DNA from: Actinomycetota bacterium
GTDB taxonomy: Bacteria > Actinomycetota > Acidimicrobiia > Acidimicrobiales > Ilumatobacteraceae
Direction: 5' to 3'
Length of the DNA stretch: 26,507 nt
Assembly: GCA_005805045.1 (NCBI GenBank)
Contig: SYNW01000100.1
Coordinates: 1 to 26,507 of the forward strand
The notes beneath the pieces were generated by a model, which saw nothing but the letters and a program-made list of their open reading frames with translations, ran no database searches and had not been told where the DNA came from. Shown here one piece after another: positions 22,185-26,507 of this stretch. Position numbers and translations under genes: made by a program. Every line of letters begins with the position of its first letter. The stretch's first letter is position 1.

Positions 22185-23596
22185 TAACAAACTCCTCCGG
22201 AACTTTTCAGGGATCCAAGGTCAACGAACAAGTGACTGAATTTCTTGGTATTCAATACGCCACGGCGGACAGATTTTGCGAACCGGTCGATATCAAAAAA
22301 TACAACCACAGCGTTGACGCCACAAGTTTTGGTCCTCAGTCTCCGCAGGTGCCGGGTTTCATGGAAGAAATCTTGAATACAAAAGAACTCCCGACATCCG
22401 AAGAGTGTCTTTATTTGAATATCTGGGCGCCCACAAAACCCTCCAAACTGTTGCCTGTGTTGTTTTGGATACATGGTGGTGCTTACACAAACGGCACGGC
22501 CGCTACAAGTTGGTACAACGGCACCAATCTCGTGCAACTCGGCGATGTAGTTTTAGTTTCGGTTAATTACCGTCTCGGACCTTTTGGTTTCATCGGCGAG
22601 AATAATTTAGGCACTATGGATCAGATAAGTGCATTGCGCTGGGTGAATCGCAACATCGCTAGCTTTGGTGGTGATCCCAATAACGTCACGATATTCGGAG
22701 AGTCCGCCGGTGGCAGCAGCGTGGTCGCATTAACCGCCTCTCCGCTGACTAAAGGTTTGATAACCAAAGCGTGGGCTATGAGCCCATCGCTCAGGCAGTT
22801 GCGTACGCGAGCCGAAGCCGAAGATGCAAAACAGCAATTTTTGAAGGCTGCAAAGTGCACGTCGGTCGAAGAACTTAAATCATTGACAACACAGCAGATC
22901 ATTGATGCCACAGCACAGATGTTCGTCGATGTTGAAAACTACATATCTACATTCACCCCGACTTGTGGTGGGTCGGCTTTGCCTGAAGATGTGTACAGCG
23001 CTTCCGCCGATTCTCAAATACCACTCATCGTTGGAACTAATCGTGACGAAAACCGACTATGGGCAGTACTCAATCCGCTCGCAATCGTCATCGACGAAGA
23101 AGTCGCACACAACTATTTTGACAAGGCGTTTGCCGAGAGGGCAACCGAGGCTTGGCCGATCTATTCGCAAATGCGTGAAAGTCTCACCCCATTGCAGATG
23201 GTCGCAGCAATGCAAACAGACCAAAACTTTCGTGCCCCTGCCTGGCAACTATGCAATGTGCGCTCCGAACGTGCGGCGACAACGTGGATGTACTGGTTTA
23301 CATGGCCCACTCCAATATTCGACGGCGCACTCGGCTGCTGCCATGGACTGGATTTGCCGTTTATGTTCAACAACCTGGATAAACCGAATGTCGAACTATT
23401 TTCTGGCACAGATCCATCGCGTCAGATAGTTTCGGACAATTTTACATCTGAGCTACTTCAATTTGCCAAAAATGGTTTAGTCTCCTGGCCAAAATATGAA
23501 ATATCAGACCGAGCGACGCTGCGCATTGACCAAGAAGTTGAAGTCTTGTACGATCCAGGCTCGGAAATTCGCAAACTTTGGTCGCATCAACAGTAA
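22178..23596 (+). CDS. Type-B carboxylesterase (COesterase family)
   Basis: Serine ester hydrolase, 472 residues from GTG 22178. Family blocks in order: GIQYATADRF (24-33), EECLYLNIW (75-83), oxyanion WIHGGAYTNG (97-106), the nucleophile elbow FGESAGGSS with Ser176, acid Glu291 in GTNRDENRLW, and base His389 in GCCHGLDLPFMF. The triad is thus complete. There is no signal peptide, so it is cytoplasmic, unlike many secreted members. No Shine-Dalgarno; TAGATT at 22164-22169 suggests a nearly leaderless mRNA. The downstream FAD oxidoreductase overlaps by 19 bases in another frame, so the two are likely one operon. Substrate unknown. Confidence 0.9.
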   Translation: MTITNSSGTFQGSKVNEQVTEFLGIQYATADRFCEPVDIKKYNHSVDATSFGPQSPQVPGFMEEILNTKELPTSEECLYLNIWAPTKPSKLLPVLFWIHGGAYTNGTAATSWYNGTNLVQLGDVVLVSVNYRLGPFGFIGENNLGTMDQISALRWVNRNIASFGGDPNNVTIFGESAGGSSVVALTASPLTKGLITKAWAMSPSLRQLRTRAEAEDAKQQFLKAAKCTSVEELKSLTTQQIIDATAQMFVDVENYISTFTPTCGGSALPEDVYSASADSQIPLIVGTNRDENRLWAVLNPLAIVIDEEVAHNYFDKAFAERATEAWPIYSQMRESLTPLQMVAAMQTDQNFRAPAWQLCNVRSERAATTWMYWFTWPTPIFDGALGCCHGLDLPFMFNNLDKPNVELFSGTDPSRQIVSDNFTSELLQFAKNGLVSWPKYEISDRATLRIDQEVEVLYDPGSEIRKLWSHQQ

Positions 23597-24951
23597 ATTC
23601 GCTGTGGCGTGAATCGACGCCACAATTAGCGATAGAGCGTCAACCGCTTCTACAAAATCTCTCTTGTGACATTGCAATCATCGGCGGTGGCTTCAGCGGA
23701 CTTTGGTCGGCGTATTACCTAAAAAAGTTGCTGCCAGATTCACGGATTGTGATTATCGAGGCGAATCAAGTTGGCTTCGGTGCAAGCGGTCGTAACGGTG
23801 GCTGGTGCAGTGGCTTCCTGCCGAACTCGATTGGTGAACTCGACAAATTGCACGGCCGGGACGCCGCTCTTGAAATGTATCGACATAGTTTCGCGACACT
23901 CGACGAAATTGAAAATGTATTGCAAAGTTCGCAAGTTGACTGCGACTATTTTCGCGGCGGCACCATCAACGGCGCGACCAACGATGTGCAACGATCTCGA
24001 GTGTTGCAAGAAGTCGAAGAACTACACAGATACGGCTTCGGCGACGAAGACTTCCGTTTGATCTCGACTGCTGAGCAGTCATCACGAATCAATATCACCG
24101 GTCTAAAGGCCGCATCATTCACACCCCACTGCGCCGTGATTCATCCGCTCAAACTTGCTCTCGGGTTGGCAGAGAGCGTTGAGAAACTTGGTGTCAAGAT
24201 ATACGAAAATACACCTGTTCGCGAGTACACAAGTGGTGCAATTAAAGCAGGTGGTTTCACTTGTCGGGCTGACGTGATTATTCGAGCCACCGAGGGTTTT
24301 ACCTCGCAGATAAAGCGCCATCGACGAACTCTTGCACCGTTGTACTCGTACATGGTCGCTACTTCACCGCTCAACGCGAATCAGTTAGCCGACCTCGGCT
24401 GGAACAATCGCGAAACTTATCATGACACGAGAAACTTGATCATCTATGCACAAATCACCAAAGACAAACGAATCGCTTTCGGTGGAAGGGGCGCCCCATA
24501 CCACTACGCCTCTCGCGTCACCGCTGAATACGACACGCATCCACTGATTCACGAAAGAATAATTCAGGCGATGAATATAGTTTTTCCTGTCACAAAGAGT
24601 CTTGAAATTACCCACCGTTGGGGCGGGCCACTGGGCGTACCTAGAAACTGGCAGCCTTCGGTTAATTTTGAAAGAAAAACCGGTCTGGCGTCACTGGGTG
24701 GATATGTCGGCGACGGAGTCGCAGCGACCAACCTTGCTGGTCGAACACTCGCCCACCTGATCGCCGGCGACAACCATCCGCTAACACGGCTGGCTTGGGT
24801 GAACCGACCATCACGAAAGTGGGAGGTTGAACCTTTGCGTTACTTTGGAATCAACTCTTTGTTGAAACTTTCCGACTCAGTTGATCGGCATGAAGCAAGA
24901 ACTAATAAACCTGACAGAATCCGGGAAAAAGTTCTAGACTTCTTTATCTAA
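23578..24951 (+). CDS. FAD-dependent oxidoreductase, DAO/PuuB-like
   Basis: Flavoprotein oxidase/dehydrogenase for an amine or amino acid, 457 residues. N-terminal Rossmann fold: IAIIGGGFSGLWSAYYL (GGGFSG 36-41) with Glu61 binding the ribose, then GFGASGRNGGWCSGF (66-80), the FAD-contacting motif of gamma-glutamylputrescine-oxidase-like enzymes. Near the C-terminus a GLASLGGYVGDGVAATNLAGRTLA-type segment closes the FAD site. The first available start is a TTG at 23578 inside the end of the carboxylesterase gene; no Shine-Dalgarno is obvious, and translational coupling is likely. The pair could convert an ester or amide amine derivative, which is inference. Exact substrate unknown. Confidence 0.88.
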   Translation: MVASTVNSLWRESTPQLAIERQPLLQNLSCDIAIIGGGFSGLWSAYYLKKLLPDSRIVIIEANQVGFGASGRNGGWCSGFLPNSIGELDKLHGRDAALEMYRHSFATLDEIENVLQSSQVDCDYFRGGTINGATNDVQRSRVLQEVEELHRYGFGDEDFRLISTAEQSSRINITGLKAASFTPHCAVIHPLKLALGLAESVEKLGVKIYENTPVREYTSGAIKAGGFTCRADVIIRATEGFTSQIKRHRRTLAPLYSYMVATSPLNANQLADLGWNNRETYHDTRNLIIYAQITKDKRIAFGGRGAPYHYASRVTAEYDTHPLIHERIIQAMNIVFPVTKSLEITHRWGGPLGVPRNWQPSVNFERKTGLASLGGYVGDGVAATNLAGRTLAHLIAGDNHPLTRLAWVNRPSRKWEVEPLRYFGINSLLKLSDSVDRHEARTNKPDRIREKVLDFFI

Positions 24952-24957
24952 ATCAGT

Positions 24958-24973
24958 TGACAATGGCTTGTCA
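24958..24973. terminator. Weak hairpin between convergent genes
   Basis: 6-bp stem TGACAA/TTGTCA with loop TGGC in the 26-base gap between the convergent FAD oxidoreductase and Gfo/Idh stops. AT-rich and without a clear T-run, so doubtful. Confidence 0.25.
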
Positions 24974-24977
24974 CTTG

Positions 24978-26063
24978 TCATTTAATTAGCTCGACGATCT
25001 CCACCGACCGCCGCTGGGCGATGCTGATGTGGGCTGCCTGACCGATTGCGACGCTGAGCAAACCGTCTTGCAGCGTAACCGCGCTGGGTTGTCGATCACG
25101 AATCGCGTGTTGCATCGCGCGGTGTTCGAGAAATGACGCACCAGCATGAAAACCTGCCACGACACCTTGCGGTTGTTGAACGAGAATTTCAGTGACACCA
25201 TTTCTGCCACCGTCTCTCCTGCCGACACGGATGATCGAATCAGAGATCATCGCCTCGATTTTGGCGTCGCTTCCAACAACGCAGATTTCTTGTTCGTTTC
25301 TTGATCCTTCGGCGAACATCGATAGATCCAACATTGCCCGAACACCATTTTCATAATCCACGATCACGAATGCGTTGTCCAAAATGTCGGATCGCTCACC
25401 TTGATAAATTTCATTGAGATGGTTCACATCTTGTGCCCCAGATGCATAGACGCTGATCGGTTTTGAATCAGCGAGAAGGTTCATCACGTCAAAAAAATGA
25501 CAGCATTTTTCAACCAAGGTGCCACCCGTGTTCCGAGAAAATCTGTTCCAATCGTCGACTTTTGTCAGAAATGGAAATCGGTGCTCGCGAATCGAGATCA
25601 TTTTCAGATCGCCACAGGTTCCAGACTTGACTTCTCTGATCAATCGTGCGGTTGGTGCCATGAAGCGATATTCGAGACCCACCCAGACGACCCTGCCTGG
25701 TCTTCGAGTTTGCTCTTCAATTGCGATGACTTCTCGACACTCATCTGCCGTGATGCAAAGAGGCTTTTCGACCAAAACATCGACACCAATTCTGAGAACA
25801 TCCTCGAGAACAGAGCGATGTGTGTGGTTCGGCGTGGCGATCACAACGACGTCCAGTTTCTCGGTTGCGAGCATCTCCCGATAATCGAGATAGCCCGTCG
25901 CAGTCTTGACCAAACTCGCGGCAACCTGACGGCTCGGTTCGTGCGAGTCGGCGTATGCCACAACTTCACAATTTTCGATCGCCAGCAAATTGCGGAGGTG
26001 CTCGCAACCCATCATCCCCACACCTATAACCCCATATCTCAGCGTGCTGACTGAAGAACTCAT
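24978..26063 (-). CDS. Gfo/Idh/MocA family NAD(P)-dependent oxidoreductase
   Basis: Sugar- or inositol-type dehydrogenase, 361 residues. N-terminal NAD(P)-binding fold with GVIGVGMMG (11-19), a VVVIATPNHTH strand (72-82), and the family's VEKPLCIT motif (98-105; Lys100 is catalytic in characterised members). The C-terminal alpha/beta substrate domain starts near WVGLEYRFMAP. Length is normal. The ATG at 26063 has no Shine-Dalgarno but a perfectly placed TAGTCT (26075-26070), so the mRNA is probably leaderless. Divergent from the metallo-beta-lactamase-fold gene across only 30 bases. Substrate cannot be read. Confidence 0.9.
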   Translation of the reverse strand: MSSSVSTLRYGVIGVGMMGCEHLRNLLAIENCEVVAYADSHEPSRQVAASLVKTATGYLDYREMLATEKLDVVVIATPNHTHRSVLEDVLRIGVDVLVEKPLCITADECREVIAIEEQTRRPGRVVWVGLEYRFMAPTARLIREVKSGTCGDLKMISIREHRFPFLTKVDDWNRFSRNTGGTLVEKCCHFFDVMNLLADSKPISVYASGAQDVNHLNEIYQGERSDILDNAFVIVDYENGVRAMLDLSMFAEGSRNEQEICVVGSDAKIEAMISDSIIRVGRRDGGRNGVTEILVQQPQGVVAGFHAGASFLEHRAMQHAIRDRQPSAVTLQDGLLSVAIGQAAHISIAQRRSVEIVELIK

Positions 26064-26069
26064 TGCCTA

Positions 26070-26075
26070 AGACTA
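26070..26075 (-). promoter_or_regulatory. Probable -10 box for leaderless Gfo/Idh gene
   Basis: TAGTCT on minus, followed by 6 bases and then ATG, so that position +1 is the A of the start codon. Confidence 0.5.
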
Positions 26076-26081
26076 GATCGC

Positions 26082-26087
26082 TAGCAT
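26082..26087 (+). promoter_or_regulatory. Probable -10 box for leaderless metallo-hydrolase gene
   Basis: TAGCAT on plus, followed by 6 bases and then ATG 26094. Together with the minus-strand box it fills the 30-base divergent gap; CTAG-ATCG-CTAG (26072-26083) lies between them. Confidence 0.5.
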
Positions 26088-26093
26088 CGCTGC

Positions 26094-26507
26094 ATGAGCG
26101 AAATGTTGGATGATCGATTGTATTTTCGACAGTTGTTGTCGGGCAGAGACTTTGCGCAAAATGATCAAGTCGCCGCACAAATGGTCAACTTCGTTTACCT
26201 GATTGGTGATCGTGAATCACGAGAATGCGTCGTGGTCGACCCGGCCTACGCGGTGACGGACCTGTTGCAGATCATTGCAGCTGACGAGATGAAACTTACA
26301 GGTGTACTTGCGACCCACTACCATCCCGACCACGTTGGTGGGTCGATGATGGGGATGAAAATTCAGGGTGTCGCCGATCTTCTCGAACAAACCCAAGTGC
26401 CGATTCATATCAATCGACAAGAAACCAAATGGGTAACGCGAACGACGGGTCTTGCCGAAAATGAACTCGTGGAACACGATGGTGGCGACAAAATTCTGGT
26501 CGGAGAT
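26094..26507 (+). CDS. Metallo-beta-lactamase-fold hydrolase (partial, runs off the window)
   Basis: The first 138 residues of an MBL-fold protein, cut by the window end with the frame still open. The metal-binding motif THYHPDHVGG (His-x-His-x-Asp-His) is at about 76-85, preceded by NFVYLIGD and VVVDPAY, which are the usual first strands. This start resembles glyoxalase-II/hydroxyacylglutathione-hydrolase-like and persulfide-dioxygenase-like members, but the distinguishing C-terminal half is missing. It begins with a probable leaderless ATG. Too short for a substrate call. Confidence 0.85.
   Translation, partial: MSEMLDDRLYFRQLLSGRDFAQNDQVAAQMVNFVYLIGDRESRECVVVDPAYAVTDLLQIIAADEMKLTGVLATHYHPDHVGGSMMGMKIQGVADLLEQTQVPIHINRQETKWVTRTTGLAENELVEHDGGDKILVGD

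Noticed and set aside
22902..23429. Plus-strand open frame of 175 residues inside the carboxylesterase
   Set aside because: Alternative frame of a gene with a complete catalytic triad; no start signal.
1..26507. Mobile elements, prophage, CRISPR, defence or biosynthetic island
   Set aside because: No transposase, integrase, repeat array, attachment-site pair or tRNA edge was found. The genes are mostly core metabolism and transport, with no visible change in base composition.

Overview
The window is a dense stretch of bacterial chromosome, with 22 protein genes, no intergenic gap over about 165 bases, no tRNA or rRNA, and no mobile element or CRISPR. The gene set suggests an actinobacterium, most likely a moderate-GC member of Acidimicrobiia (Ilumatobacteraceae-like, free-living and aquatic). 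The clues are a GuaB1-type GMP reductase with CBS domains, lipoproteins with Thr/Glu-rich linkers after the lipobox, a CtaA with the actinobacterial Asn variant, frequent GTG/TTG starts, and several TANNNT boxes placed for leaderless mRNAs. The taxon is an inference; no marker gene was compared.

Layout. 23-1318 (+) is an M18 aminopeptidase. 4113-1311 (-) is a tightly coupled operon guaB1-cmk-plsC. A shared divergent promoter near 4151-4157 leads into an alpha/beta hydrolase and a Sua5/TsaC-type tRNA t6A enzyme (+, overlapping). 5918-7285 (+) is a branched-chain-amino-acid-type binding lipoprotein. It faces livF-livG-livM-livH (-, 7344-11271) across one hairpin terminator, and heme A synthase ctaA lies 8 bases upstream of livH. 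12216-14520 (+) holds a TetR regulator fused to an NTF2/SnoaL-like domain, then a SAM methyltransferase. 14686-15834 (+) is a secreted M23 peptidase with two peptidoglycan-binding domains. 20960-15900 (-) is a heterodimeric ABC exporter pair, a lipoprotein and a histidine phosphatase. 21004-21516 (+) is a small membrane-anchored protein. A hexapeptide acetyltransferase (-) starts head-to-head with, and overlapping, a type-B carboxylesterase (+) that is coupled to a DAO-family FAD oxidoreductase. The end holds a Gfo/Idh/MocA dehydrogenase (-) and a truncated metallo-beta-lactamase-fold gene (+).

How the genes fit together. The liv genes make a complete high-affinity amino-acid (or amide/urea-type) uptake ABC system: binding lipoprotein, two permeases and two ATPases. 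The two exporter half-transporters have complementary sequence defects that predict one degenerate and one working ATP site. guaB1-cmk-plsC links purine salvage, CMP phosphorylation and phospholipid acylation.

The most striking observation is that the binding lipoprotein appears to be circularly permuted. The part that normally forms the C-terminal third follows the signal peptide, and the normal N-terminal part comes last, ending exactly where the first part begins. Other points of interest are the TetR-NTF2 fusion, an extracytoplasmic beta-domain on LivH, a set of leaderless or bidirectional promoters, and a possible RNA switch before the M23 gene.
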